64,000 nt of DNA, taken from positions 65,882-129,881 of the forward strand of contig BDDD01002679.1 of the NCBI GenBank assembly GCA_001972305.1. The letters run 5' to 3'. This DNA is from Cephalotus follicularis. Taxonomy: Eukaryota > Streptophyta > Magnoliopsida > Oxalidales > Cephalotaceae. Shown here one piece after another: positions 10,103 to 21,570 of the stretch. A program made the translations under genes and the position numbers. A model generated the notes under the pieces. The model had not been told where the DNA came from. It saw only the letters and a list, made by a program, of their open reading frames with translations, and made no database searches. Each line of letters starts with the position of its first letter. The first letter of the stretch is position 1.

Positions 10103-10648
10103 GCCAAAGTGGAGCATTCTTGGGGGCAATCTCTTGCAATCATAGTGAACATTCATTCTAGTCATCTCAAGTACAATCCCAAAGCATTCAAACATCAAAA
10201 GAGATCACATCAAAGCTACATCACAAATTACAAAGCTCTAAACTTTACATTTTCTATACACTAGAAGCTTTGTGCGAATTGAGCGATATTGTAAACAAAT
10301 TCGAGTGAATTTGTAATCCTTTAAACATTTACTTTCACACATACAAGAGAGGTTGTCTCTTGCTTTGCTCGGTTGGAGCAATTTGTATTCGCTTGGTTGG
10401 AGCGAAGGTTGTTGAAGTTCGGTTGGAGTTTCAAGTCCGGATTGGGGCATACCTAGTGAAATACTCAAGGGGAGGCCTTGGGGAGTGGACGTAGGCGGTT
10501 TGCCGAACCACTATATATCTGTTTGCAATCTCTCTCAACCCTACACTCTTTATATTTTCGCATTTGTGTGATTGAATTTAAATTGATTGTGGTATTTTTG
10601 CTAGTTAATTTTTATAAGTCTATTCACCCCCTCTCTAGACATCCTACA

Positions 10649-12807
10649 ATGTAATTGTCTTCACATGTTCCAGTATTTATATAATATCATAATGCACATA
10701 AAAATTTTAAAAATAAACGAAAGATTCGATCAAAAGAATCAAAGTACAATGTATGTACAAACACAAATATTGTACAATTGGTTGACAAGAAATTAAAGGA
10801 ATCAAATTGGCCAGAAATTTGAGAAAAAAGAATGAAGACATCAAATTATTGGGTAAAGTCAACGAGAAGACTTGCTTTTTTGTTTTTTTTGTCAATTTTT
10901 TTATTTTTACCAAGATGATAATTTTAAGGATATACAACATAGCTTATTCTAATACACACTCAACGAAGCAAATGTTGAGGAAGCTCTCCTCATTTCTTGA
11001 CATTGACTACCCCAAAACTGCCCCAATATTGGCCACCGGCATTCTTGATTTGCCCCAAGTTATGCTAAGGTCGACTAGTCAAAATTATTGAGTCGTCAAA
11101 TGATTCTGTTCTTTGATGGTCATGACTATGCTTTGAGTAGTCCCTTTGTTGTAAAAACCCGAACATACCTTTGTATTTAATTGTATGCTCAATACTATTT
11201 GTACCCTATTGTATTTGGCTGGATTAGAGTATTTATACTCATCCTCATATTGGTCTTTATGCATAACTATTTCTGTTATTGTTCGGGTTTGTTATAGCTG
11301 GGTTTCAGAATGTAGAGTCACTGTTATTATGGACCACATGAATTGGACCAATTGTGGCCACTCATCCTACTTTAAAACTAGCCCACATATATGTTATCTA
11401 CCACAATCTCTCTATCTCACCCGTAGCACACTCCCCCTCCTCTCATTCTTTTTCTCATTCTCTTATCACCAACTACTACACATAAAACAACACATACTTC
11501 ACTAATCACTAACACATAAAGGCTTAGCGCAAAAACACTCTTCTTCTCCCTCTCTCTTTGCCAAACCAACCAGGCCACAAAGAAGAAGATTTGAGCTACA
11601 TCTACTTGCAACAATAACCAACTACTTCACCGTTGAAGCTTGCAAGCTAGGGAATCCTTGGACTTGAGTCCAATCTCTTATTTCTGTTGTTATTCATCAA
11701 ACAAAAAGCTTCAAGCATTTTGGTAGAGTTTGTATACCTCAAATGCTTCTGCTTATGCATATTTATAACTTATTTGATTGATTGTTTAACTGATTTGGCG
11801 GATAAGTCGATTGGTAGTGAATTTTAGGGTTTATTGTGATTAATAACCTAGAAATGATTCTATGGTTTAAATCATTGAAACAAATGGTTTGTAATTGATC
11901 TAAGGATTCTAAAACACCTTCACAAACATTTGAAATGGAAAGAAAATGATTTACCAAATGATTGATTCAAAATGGATTTTGAAACTCAACTTGGAAATGT
12001 AACTATGCTGTCTAAGCGCTGGCGCTTTGCCAATAAGCGTCACCGCTTGGTGCAGTTTAACACATTAAAACTGGACGATGCCAACCAAAGCGTTGATGGT
12101 TAGGTTGAAAGCATAGCCACTTAGCCTGGGTCCATTCCAGTGCTAAGCCCTGGCCCTTACACAGCAGACAAAGCGCTGAAGCTTTAGTGTAAGCGTCGCC
12201 GATTAGCCCACCTGTTACAAAATTGATTAAGGCATTTAAGCATCGCCGCTTGGTTCAAAACCACCGCTGCGTAAAGCCTTGTTTTCCACTATTTAAACTA
12301 TTTTCAATCCATTTTCAAAATGATTGTTTGACCGGATCGACCTTGAGATCACTCAAGCCTTTTTAAACTATTTTCTTTCGGGTTAGGCAGGTCATGATCT
12401 TCCAATGGAGCAATTTATTGTACTGCACTATCAATTAACACGATTGACCAATATATTCATTGACCAGTAGATGGATTGACTGACTGATTTGGGACTATGG
12501 TCCACCCATCGACCGACCCTTCATATTGGACGATTGTGTAGTCGTGCTGATTGACCATTTGATTGATTATTTGACCGTGACCATAGGCGTGTTAGGGACC
12601 TCTAGTCGGGCTGGCCAAAATATGGTTAAATGTTCATCTGTTCTACCTGATAGATCTTCGCTACCTATTGTCTTTACTACTTATATTGATTGATTGATTG
12701 TTCCTATTAAAGTTATCTCGTGACCTTAGTCAGGTTGTGAGGCGATCGTTATATACCATATGTTCTTCCTGATTGGATCGTCACCAGCCGCCGGGCGATA
12801 CCTCTAT
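10649..12807 (+). repeat. Unassigned LTR-like non-coding stretch
   Basis: No gene is seen. The part from about 11149 (TGTTGTAAAAACCC) to 12807 has the look of a Gypsy LTR: an AT-rich start, a pyrimidine-rich leader-like part near 11400-11580, a motif array with AAGCG/CGCTT units at 12010-12290, and a GATTGATTGA-rich tail. No second copy of it lies in the window, and its right side is cut by the start of element A. 10649-11148 is plain AT-rich DNA. Confidence 0.4.
12010..12290. repeat. AAGCG/CGCTT motif array
   Basis: Units such as AAGCGCTGGCGCTT, AAGCGTCACCGCTT and AAGCGTCGCCG recur across 280 bases. They are of the second array type also found in Sirevirus 2 and Gypsy F LTRs. Confidence 0.65.
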
Positions 12808-14639
12808 TGTAACGCCCCCCAACGGTCAGAGTTGTTACGGTTCATAATCTAAAACTAAACATAACATATCATATAACAAAGCTCGACTTTATTCCTTTTT
12901 ATCAAAATATTAGCTTATCTTATTTTCAAAATACGTGATGGTCTAAACATAACATTCATAATCTAAAACATAGTCTGAAACTTTATTCATAAACAGAAAG
13001 CTAAAACATAAGTTAAAATCATAATCCAAAGTCATAAACTAAAATGCTTAACATTGTTTAAAGACAGGTCCTAACATAATCATAAGGCAACAACACATAA
13101 ACATATCAATCTCCTATGTGATCCTCAGACATAAGTGACATCTCTCTCATGGAAAACAAAAACGTGGCTGAGCAAACCTCAGTACGGATATAGAATCATA
13201 AATCATAAACGATACTTTAAAGGATAGAAAATACCTAAACCTTTAAATATCATATATCTCATATATAAAATAAAGGTACATTATTTCTGAAAACAAAGGG
13301 AAGTAGTCACATGAACAATTCTATCAATTCAAAACAAATATTCGAATTTCAAAACGTTACCAAAATTTTCAAATCGATATTTGAAGACAAAATCTGATTT
13401 TCAAAGAAATATTCAAATTTCAAAGCATAATCCAAATTTCAAAGCCAATCTAAATTTCAAAACAGTATCCGAAATAATATCCAAACTTCTTTAACATTAT
13501 CCGAGTTAAAGATTCCAAAACAGAATAAAACAGAGATTTATCCGATTCCATAATCTCATCACAGAGATCCAAAATTTCATACACATATGAATAATTGCAA
13601 GGGGTTTGCAAGGCCCACATGCTCCGACGGAAAGACGTGTACGACACTACACAATCAATCCCCAATATCTGAATCCTTAACAAATCCTAGGATCGACCCA
13701 TACGCCTCTATTATACATAACGAATCCATAAATCCACCTCATGGGATTTATCATAACATAGAGAGACGTCGTAATCAAATCACACCGCTACAGAAGTGTC
13801 ATGTCCCCGTGCCAGGCCTACGACATGCCTATGGTACCTCCATAGGAAAGAATTATCTCTGTATATCCTTATTCCAAAAGTATTGTTTTATTCCAAACAA
13901 TTTAAAAACATAAACAGATTTTCTAAATATTTTCTGAACATATCATAATCATTAACATACTTCCTAATGTGAAAGTGTAATACCCAGAATTTTATAAATA
14001 ATTAAAGAATGAAAATTGGGCCCAAAATGTATTGGGGTAGAAATTGAATTAATAAAGAATTGGGCTTGAATTATTTTGGGCCAAATTGATAAATGGCTAA
14101 GGGAAGCATTTGGGCTTGAGAAGTATTATTAATTATTGAATTGGATTAAGAAAGGAAAAGAAAATGTTGGGCTTAATTGTGGAGAGTGAAGGAAGAATCT
14201 TTGGCTCAGCCCATGTTGTATGTACTGACTGAAGAAAGGTGTAGAGAAATCCAGAGCCTTCCACTGGTGGCTATAAAAAGGAGAAAGAGTGAATGAGATG
14301 GGGGGCTGTTGGCAAAATGGAGAGAAAGAGACAAGAGAGAGACAATTGTCTTCTCTCACTCTATTTGATCTCCTCATCTCCAACTTTGAAAGAGGCAAGG
14401 AAAGTATGATCAAGGAGCAAAGGAGGAGGAAGCAGAGGAGGAAGGAACTCTCGAATTCCAGGTAGGTTCTACTACCTACTCAGTGCCTTACTCTTTACGT
14501 GTACTGTTTGTGAAGATTATTATGGTGTGATTTCTCTGGTTAGAATAAGTTAGAATGACTGAGAAATGTTAATGGTCCTCTGCAAATAATGGTTAGAGAA
14601 TTAAACAAATGTTATTATTGTTTATATAACGCCTGACGC

Positions 14640-15840
14640 ATAGCACGCATACACTACACTCAACATGTTATCGCCACATGCCCAAGCTCGCCATGCTGCC
14701 AAGCTTGTCATGTGCCGAACCCTATAGACTGTGTGTGTCCCATGCGTGCCAACCAGGCAACACGCCGAGCTCCTCTCATCATAGGCATCCATCCTCTGCA
14801 TACCATGCGCGTCGAGGAACCACCAGCTGAGGTACCATGCGTGCCGAGGAACTATATGCACCGAGGAGCTACAGGCCGAGGTGCCGACCATGGCCTTCCA
14901 CTGGCATGCGTCCGAGGTGCGCCATGCATGCGTTTGGGTAATTGTATCTACATGTCCCGAGCATGGCATATTGCCAAGCTCTCCTCTGCAAGGGCGCCAA
15001 CCATGGCCTCCCACTGTGCCATGCGTTCTACCACCCATGTATATGCCGAGTACACACAACCGAGGATAACCCAATGTAGTGCGCCACTGTACCATACATC
15101 CCCAGTTATGCGCCGAGGACACACTAGTGTGATGAGCTCTTCATGCAGGCGTCTGAGCATGGGTGGCCAAATACCAGAGCTCGCCATCTACTGTATGCCG
15201 AGGAACCGACCTTGGTCATCCACTGGCTTGTGTCCGAGGAAGAAACCATGGCGTCCACTGGCATGTGGCCTAGGTGCCAACCATGGCCTCCCTTTCCAGG
15301 TATCCGAGGTGCCCACTATGGCTTCCACTGCCATGGCGCCGAGGATGCCAAAGTGCCATGCATGCCTCCATGCACCGTGCATGTGACCTGCCCTGCATGC
15401 ACCGGGGATGCGCCATAGCCATTCAAGCAAGCATGCGTCCGAGGAAACACGCCGAGGATGCACCAGTGTAGTGCACCACTGTCCCCATGCATGCGTCAGA
15501 GCTCTTCACCGCATGTGCCCAATGCATGTCTCCCGTGCATGTCATGCGACGCATTAGAGCTCTCCAATGAACTCATCCAAGCTCTTCACAGTGAATGACC
15601 GATGTGCCATTTCCATGCATGTGCCGAGGACGCATCAGTGGAGCTACCATGCAGGCATTGAGCTCTTCCCCTGCCATATAGCACCGTACACGCCAAGCAC
15701 CCTCCTCTGCATTGTGCGCCATGCATTGGGATCTCCTTTGCCATGTGCGCCATGCATTGTGAAGTGCCGAGCTCTCCTCTGCCATGCTAAGTTCTCCCTT
15801 GGTAGTGCACCCGAGCTTACCTGATGCATGCTTCCCAAGC
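14640..15840. other. GC-rich repetitive domain inside solo LTR C
   Basis: This 1.2-kb island stands out in an AT-rich window. It is made of irregular repeats around GCCGAGG, ACCATGGCCTCCACTG and CATGCATGC. Long frames on both strands arise from the base composition and repeat structure, and no protein family is recognisable. It is treated as non-coding LTR sequence. Confidence 0.6.
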
Positions 15841-16171
15841 ATGTATTGTCCTGCATGCGCTAGTGATATAAGGAAATGAAATGATCCTACAGTGGAGGGA
15901 TTATAATAATGATAGCTGCAGTAGAAATGGGTGATAAGTGCAGAGATATGAGAAGGGAGATAAAGTGTAGGTAGTAATTAAATAATGATAAGGACAGTGG
16001 GGAGGATGATAAGTGTAGTGAAATGAGGATGGTGATAGGTGTAAAATAAAAATATTATAGTTAAAGTAGAATAATGAATGTACTGTAATGGGGTAAAGGA
16101 AGACCACACAGTGGGTGTAATGTTACTATAATGTTAGTGTACTGTTAATGTAATAATAATGTATTATACCG

Positions 16172-16345
16172 TACCGGATCACCGACCGAGATGAGCCTAC
16201 GGGATCACCGACTGAGATGAGCCGGTAAGGATATCTTTGAGATGAGCCTGGAGGATCACCGAGATATCCCAATGGATCACCGACCGAGATGAGCAGACAG
16301 ATCACCAACTGAGATGAGCCGACGGATCACCGACCGAGATGAGCC
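16172..16345. repeat. Tandem repeat GATCACCGACCGAGATGAGC in solo LTR C
   Basis: Six or seven imperfect units of about 22-28 bases, each containing GGATCACCGA(C)CGAGATGAGCC or a shortened form, lie in direct order. Confidence 0.8.
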
Positions 16346-17879
16346 ACACTGACTGTTACTGTTAATGTTATTATTGTATAGTGTACTGAATGATTGTTAT
16401 TAATACTGTATAATGTTGTCTTCCTCTCCTCTGCCTATAATTCCTAGAGCGCGTATATTGCTCTTCCTACGGCTGAGGAACCCGAGGAACCGGTCTGCCT
16501 AAAATGTAATGATTATTTCTTTCCCGGCTCCTTTGCCTTGACGTCCGGAGTGCGTTATCGCTCCTCCTTTAGTGGGGGATGCCGAGGAAGGATTTATTGT
16601 GAATGACTGACTGTGACTGCTAATAAATGCTTATACTAATACTGTTAATGACTGTTAAGGGATAATGTGGAATGGATCGTACTGTTATTAATTGCTTGTA
16701 GCGAATGAATAAAGTGTTATATTGTATTGTTATTATTGCCTCTCATTGCATATTGCCTGCTACATCTGCATCTCCATGCACGAGTGGGTTGTAGTTCCTA
16801 CACGACCAGTGGTCGCTGACCTATTGCATTTTAATGTAATGGGTCAGGTACAGGTGGAGCTTCATAGCTAGCCAAGGATTGAAGCCCCGAGTGAGTCTCC
16901 TCCACAGCAGATCGACGACCAACTTATTTATATTATTTGAATATTGTATTTTTTGACCTGCCGACTTGTGGCAGAGCTTTTATGAACGGTATTGTATAAC
17001 ACTGGGTTTATCCACGCAAATGATATTTAATTGAATTTATTTCGCATGCATTATTATATTGTTAAAAGTTTTTAATTTCCGCTGAATATTGGATAATGAA
17101 TGATACTGTTAGTAGCGCGTCAAACCTTGGGGGTTAACCCTTGGGGTTTGGAGCATTACAGAAAGTCATGTTCGTTTAACATACTTCGATAGTGAAAGTC
17201 ATGTTCCATATCAAAAATCAGTATACTTTCATAAGTGAGAGTCATACTCAATTTCTAAAACTGGTAATATCAACTTCAGTAATAAAATTGGTTTTATAGA
17301 AAAGAACTGAAACAAACATCCGATGACAAAATCCGTACCTTTTCATAAACCAAAAGCAATATCAAAAATAGAATATCCATTCATCTTATTAAAATAGATT
17401 TGATTAAGATAAAACAGGATAATAACTAAAACGAAGAATCCATATTTGGTTTCATAAACATATCACACTGACTTTATTTCCAAATATATCAAAATAGGGA
17501 TCATAACATAGTTCCTAAAATCGAAAGAATCATATTCATAAAATAAAACTGAATGTATCGAAGAGGGTGTCAAAGAGCAGAATATCCGTACATGATTCAT
17601 AAAGTAAAACTATCTTTTTACTATAATAAAACCAATAGGGGGGGTATTAAGGAACGAAACATCCGTACCTTAAGCGATCATAGAAATAACTTATGAATTG
17701 ATCAATAATTTTAACTGCCTCTCATAGCACAAAGATCTAAAAGATACAATATCATACACAAAAGGATTCAAAAACTACTTCCGAATATCTAAACAGAAGT
17801 TCAACAGTGTTTAAAATAGATTCCAATTCATTAGAAGAACAAATGAATAAAAAAACTTGAAACCAGAAATTTTATTGGA

Positions 17880-18095
17880 CAAAACCAGCTGACTGTTATT
17901 GAATCCAGTCGACTGTTTGAGGCATGGCAGTCGACTGTATCACATGGCTAGCCAACTACACAAGCAGAGCTGCAACCAGTCGACTGGTACAGGGGTCCAG
18001 TCGACTGTGCAAAGGATAGCATTCGACTGATTAAAGAGGCAGACGACTACTTAAAGCGCAACAACCGACTGTTCATGGAAACAACCGACTGTACT
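17880..18095. repeat. CAGTCGACTG palindrome array in A LTR
   Basis: About ten units of CAGTCGACTG or variants such as CAACCGACTG and CAGCTGACTG lie at 15-30 base spacing. Confidence 0.75.
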
Positions 18096-18557
18096 GGGCG
18101 ACAGAACAGCAAAATATGACAGTTATATGAAATCTTGCTGTCAAAACTTGGATTTCCACAATACCAGAGTACTACAAACACTTAAAAGGACTCTATATGG
18201 TATTTAAAACAGTAACATAACACTAAATTCAATAATAGATAATTAAACCAAAAGCTATGCTTAAAGAGAGGTGAATCCTAGCCAATTGTATATATATATA
18301 TAGTCCAATTTTCTATCAATTGTTCATTATTATTTACCAAAACCAGTATGTAACCTCTACCTGATGCTTAATTCATGTTGACAGATTCAGAAGCCATGAC
18401 AGAACCTAAAGTTGCAGTAATCAAAACCAAAACACTCTAGTAGCCTATATGCAATAGAATCGGATACATTAACACAAAAACTGAATACTAAACCATCACA
18501 ACAGAGGAAAAACAAACCTGATATGATGAACAATTTCACGAGGAACAAAACAACTAC

Positions 18558-19766
18558 ACACAAGGTGAAGGGTCAAGATTAACGGGAAGGAAAAGGGCTG
18601 CTAGCAAGAATGTTGAATCTGTTGAGCCTCAACAGCTTTTTCCACATCAAGGTATCAGGTATCCTCAAGCATATTATGATAGAAAAATTCTTGCTGGTAA
18701 AATACTGGACTTTGATTTCTGTACTGCAGAAAATTTCCCAATTGTTGGATGGCTTAATGATTTGGGTTTAGAACCTTTGTTCATGATTAATCTGCCCTAT
18801 TATCCTGATTTAATTAAGGAATTCTATGCTAATTTTGGTTTTAGTACCTCTGTTAGCCTCTCTACAAGTGTTAATGGGATTCCTATGATGATGACTTATG
18901 CATTGTTTTCCTCTATTTTGAACATTCCTTGTGATGGGACAAAGGCCTGGTCCAATAGAAATTGGGTTGAGGAGAATGGTTTTAGTAGTGAGGAATGCGT
19001 GCATTTATTGTTTGGAAAAAATGCACAACTTGTTGACAAAATGTATTCTAGAAATCTGAGATTAGATTATAGATTCTTGCATAGAGCTGTAGCAACACAT
19101 ATTATACCTAAGTCTGGTGGTTTTGATGAAGTTACACATATGGAAGCCTTCACAATGTTTCACATCATTACCGGACGAAGAATTAATGTGCCTTTGCTTA
19201 TCTTTAATCATATGAAAGCCATACATGCTCGTGAAAATGCAAGATTAGCATATGGTAACATCATTACCAAAATTCTTATACATTTCGGTCTTAATCTTAA
19301 TGAAGAGGTGCATCATGCACTTCAAAGTGGTGATAAGCTAGGAAAAGGAACACTTGGAAGAATGGGTTTCAAAAAGCATAAAAGACTTGGAACTTGGATT
19401 CCAAGAGATGAAGATTCTAACAGAATTGATGAAGAAAATGAGGGAGATGAAGAAGGAGAAGAAGAGCAAGGACAAGAAGGAATGGCTCCTACAGTTAAGA
19501 GTAGTCCTGTTCATGTGTTTACTAATAGACAGTTTGAGCAGCTTATGCAAGCTATCAATGGTATTGAAAGCAATCAAAGAAATATGGCAAAAGAACTCAA
19601 GAGCATTAAAAGGAAACAAATAAGACTTGAAAGAAAATTATTTGAGCAAGGACTTATTGGAAATGAAGGCATAACATCTTCGTCGAGTCCAGAAGATGAG
19701 GTCGAAGATCAAAACACCGATATTGAAGATCTCGGAGATCACGATGATGAGCAAATGGATGATTGA
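18558..19766 (+). CDS. Sirevirus envelope-like ORF, putative plant transposon protein domain (element 2)
   Basis: The frame is open from about 18558, and the first internal ATG is at 18762 (334 residues from there). It shows 'WLNDLGLEPLF', 'YYPDLIKEFYANF', 'FSSILNIPCDG', 'NVPLLIFNHMKAI' and a 'GFKKHKRLGTW' block. An acidic run (EENEGDEEGEEEQG) follows, then a coiled coil 'NGIESNQRNMAKELKSIKRKQ' near residue 275 and an acidic C-terminus. Order and motifs match the ORF at 7649 plus its coiled coil at 8561. This supports one family of proteins with a globular domain and a C-terminal coil. No signal peptide or membrane span was seen; function is unknown. Confidence 0.75.
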   Translation, partial: TQGEGSRLTGRKRAASKNVESVEPQQLFPHQGIRYPQAYYDRKILAGKILDFDFCTAENFPIVGWLNDLGLEPLFMINLPYYPDLIKEFYANFGFSTSVSLSTSVNGIPMMMTYALFSSILNIPCDGTKAWSNRNWVEENGFSSEECVHLLFGKNAQLVDKMYSRNLRLDYRFLHRAVATHIIPKSGGFDEVTHMEAFTMFHIITGRRINVPLLIFNHMKAIHARENARLAYGNIITKILIHFGLNLNEEVHHALQSGDKLGKGTLGRMGFKKHKRLGTWIPRDEDSNRIDEENEGDEEGEEEQGQEGMAPTVKSSPVHVFTNRQFEQLMQAINGIESNQRNMAKELKSIKRKQIRLERKLFEQGLIGNEGITSSSSPEDEVEDQNTDIEDLGDHDDEQMDD

Positions 19767-20508
19767 AGCATAATTTTTGTCTCTTCATGTTATTTTCTTT
19801 TATGTTTTGGAATATTAAATTTTCCACTACTTGTGTTTAAATTTCAGATATTGCTTAGTAGTTGATATTTTTTTACTGTTTTAATGTTATGGTTTAATTT
19901 TTATCACTGCTCACTTCTTAATGATTTAATGCTCACTTTTTGATGTTAACAAAAAAAGGGGAGAATTTATCACTTTTTATGAGGGGGCTTCTACTTACTA
20001 ATGTTTATGCAGGGCTGTTACTTTACTTACTGATGTTTATGCAGTGACACAGGGGGAGTATGATGCATTACTTACTGCTGTCATAGTGCTAGTTGATATA
20101 TATGTTATGCTATGTTATTTGCAGCTGATATTGCTATGTTATCTGCAGCTGATATATATGTATTGCTAACTGCTATTGCTAAATGCAGCTGATATATTAT
20201 TTATAACTACTGTCATATTGGTATGCTTATGTTGCATAGGGGAAGTACTTGAATATATTGTTATAATGATAAGTTTGCCACAATTTATGCTAAAATGTTG
20301 AGTAATGCTTATGGCAAAGAAAGAGCAAAGCTAGCATATGTAGAATTCTTTTTGGCTGAGAAACAGAGGGAGTATGCTGATTCTATGCTCATTATCCATT
20401 GAATATATGCTTACTATTTTCACTTATGCATTACATTGCTACAATGATCACTTATGTTTTATACTCAATTTTATGGCAAATTTTTGTCATCATCAAAAAG
20501 GGGGAGGT
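19767..20508 (+). other. Sirevirus 2 3' non-coding region with purine tracts and short repeats
   Basis: Purine tracts occur near 19951, 19981, 20048 and 20236. AAAAAGGGGGAGGT at 20495-20508 abuts the LTR and is the likely polypurine tract. Between 20080 and 20215, GCAGCTGATAT with TATGCTATGTTAT-like spacers repeats three or four times. No coding is seen. Confidence 0.7.
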
Positions 20509-20624
20509 TGTTGACATTTATGTCTCAATTCCTAATTTTGATGATAACACATTTGCAACTAATGAGTTTGATTTGTGCAAGATGAGCAAGAAGACATATC
20601 AGATAAAAATCAGATAAACTAAAC

Positions 20625-20950
20625 AAAGCGTCGACAGTTAATTTAAAAGCGTCAGCACTTCTGGGCTTGTGAGGTTGAAAGCGTCAAAAAATTGCTATGG
20701 AAATGTCGAAGACACTAATTGCACAAAGCGTCAGCTCTCAAATTGAAAGTGACGACAGTTTCAGCACAAAGCGACAGCAGTTTTATGTACAAAGCGTTAT
20801 CAGCACTCAAATTCACAATGTCAGCGTTTTAATTCAAAGCGGTAACATTTATATTCAAGCGGCAGCAGTTGCACAAAGAGAAGGAAAATTAAGCCTAACA
20901 ATGACTATTAAGCGTCGACGCTTACATTGAAACTGGTGACGTTTTGATCG
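20625..20950. repeat. AAGCGTCGACGCTT palindrome array
   Basis: About fifteen units with AAAGCGTC(G/A)(A/G)C or CAGTT-linked halves lie upstream of the TATA-like box. TTAAGCGTCGACGCTTA near 20910 is the clearest full palindrome. Confidence 0.8.
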
Positions 20951-21059
20951 GGAATTACAGTCAGACGATACCTTATCAACGCACAAATTAAGGACAAATT
21001 TTTCAAAACAGGTCTAACGGCTACAAGACATGCCACAACGGCTATATCACCAAAAACAC

Positions 21060-21067
21060 TATAAAAA
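21060..21067 (+). promoter_or_regulatory. Probable TATA box of Sirevirus 2 LTR
   Basis: TATAAAAA lies about 110 bases after the palindrome array in U3; the same motif is in the partner LTR near 40527 (minus). Confidence 0.55.
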
Positions 21068-21570
21068 GGGGCTCAAGAACAACAAATGGAGTATCAAGTT
21101 ACAAAGCAATTATCCTTACATTTATTAGCATCATTCTTGAGTTGTTTTTGTCTTGTTAAGCTATTACTGTGAGCATATTTAGTCAATATCTAACCTTTGA
21201 GAGGTTGCACAAAAATCACCCACCTTTGTATTTGTTCAACTATTGTGTATGTGATTGAGAGCAATCACAACTATTGTAAAGGTGCATCGAATAGTTCCTG
21301 GAAGTTATTCGAAGTTTTGTATTCGAGGTCGAGTACTAGTGGAAACTCAAGGAGGTCATTGAGAAAAGTGGACGTAGGCAAGAGATTAAGCAGAACCACT
21401 ATAAAACTGTGTTTTCATTCTTCTTCCCTATCTCTTTATATTGTTGGTATAATTGTTTTAGTATAATTGTTATTTTGAATTGTTTGTTTAATTTTTATTT
21501 TGGCTAATTTTTCAAAAAATTTCATAATTTATATAAAGTCTACAATTCACCCCCCTCTTGTAGTTTTTCA

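Larger units (their letters stand above)
3374..10648 (+). mobile_element. Sirevirus-like Ty1/Copia element 1 (fossil)
   Basis: The order is partial 5' LTR, Gag zinc-knuckle region, protease, integrase, reverse transcriptase, envelope-like ORF, purine-rich tract and 3' LTR. This order with an extra ORF after pol and repeated GGGGGAG purine tracts is the Sirevirus pattern of plant Copia elements. Both LTR copies begin TGTTGGCCTTTGCC and the 3' copy ends near CATCCTACA. The flanking 5-mers do not give a convincing target duplication. Where both LTR copies exist they differ by only a few per cent by eye, suggesting an insertion within the last few million years. It is broken, with several breaks and a shortened 5' side. 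Confidence 0.88.
9379..10648 (+). repeat. 3' LTR of Sirevirus 1
   Basis: The LTR starts TGTTGGCC and ends near ATCCTACA, about 1.27 kb. It holds a palindrome array (9538-10055), a TATA-like TATAAAT at 10096-10102, and the 'ATTCACCCCCTCTCTAGAC' end common in Sirevirus LTRs. Its first 355 bases match the remnant at 3374. Confidence 0.85.
13976..17160 (+). mobile_element. Solo LTR C, 3.2 kb, with exact 5-bp target duplication
   Basis: It begins TGTAATACCCAG, ends GGAGCATTACA, and is flanked by GAAAG at 13971-13975 and 17161-17165. The related LTR on the other strand near 21840-21890 shows the uninterrupted target with a single GAAAG. No internal coding region of a retroelement is inside, so this is a solo LTR left by recombination between two LTRs. 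It has a TATA-like CTATAAAAAGG near 14271, a GA-rich then CT-rich leader part, a GC-rich domain (14640-15840) and a tandem repeat (16172-16345). TGTAATACCC at the start fits Gypsy LTRs. The age cannot be estimated without a pair. Confidence 0.85.
12808..18555 (-). repeat. Gypsy element A, 3' LTR portion (minus), interrupted by solo LTR C
   Basis: The first bases, TGTAACGCCCCCCAACGG, are the reverse complement of the LTR end at 23067. The match continues through 13975 and, after the inserted solo LTR, from 17161 to at least 17500. Sequence to about 18555, including a CAGTCGACTG array, is inferred to be the same LTR because no other element boundary is visible. Its orientation is opposite to the other A parts at 21571-25030. 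The region is fossil non-coding DNA. Confidence 0.65.
18558..21570 (+). mobile_element. Sirevirus-like element 2, 3' portion (fossil)
   Basis: This holds an envelope-like ORF, a purine-tract region and a 3' LTR in the normal Sirevirus order. The LTR is flanked on the right by AAACC (21571-21575), and the partner LTR at 40027-41089 (minus) is flanked by the reverse complement GGTTT at 41090. Both are embedded in the same site of the A-family LTR. These are therefore read as the two ends of one insertion, now on opposite strands. The LTR pair differs by roughly 4-5% by eye. Confidence 0.78.
20509..21570 (+). repeat. 3' LTR of Sirevirus 2
   Basis: The LTR is 1062 bases, TGTTGACATTTATG to GTAGTTTTTCA, and matches the minus-strand LTR at 40027-41089 (1063 bases). 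It holds an AAGCGTCGACGCTT-type array (20625-20950) and a TATA-like CTATAAAAAGGGG at about 21059. Confidence 0.9.

Noticed and set aside
3369-10653. Target duplication for Sirevirus 1
   Set aside because: ATGCT on the left and ATGTA on the right share only the first three bases; not convincing.
11185-11505. 106-residue ORF near 11.2 kb
   Set aside because: AT-rich LTR-like DNA with no domain pattern; likely chance.
14622-15471. Several long ORFs on both strands
   Set aside because: They come from the GC-rich repeat composition of solo LTR C; no protein family pattern, and frames overlap on both strands.
21197-21466. ORF of 89 residues nearly identical to one on the minus strand at 40131-40400
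   Set aside because: Both lie inside the LTR pair of Sirevirus 2, so their likeness follows from LTR duplication, not protein conservation.
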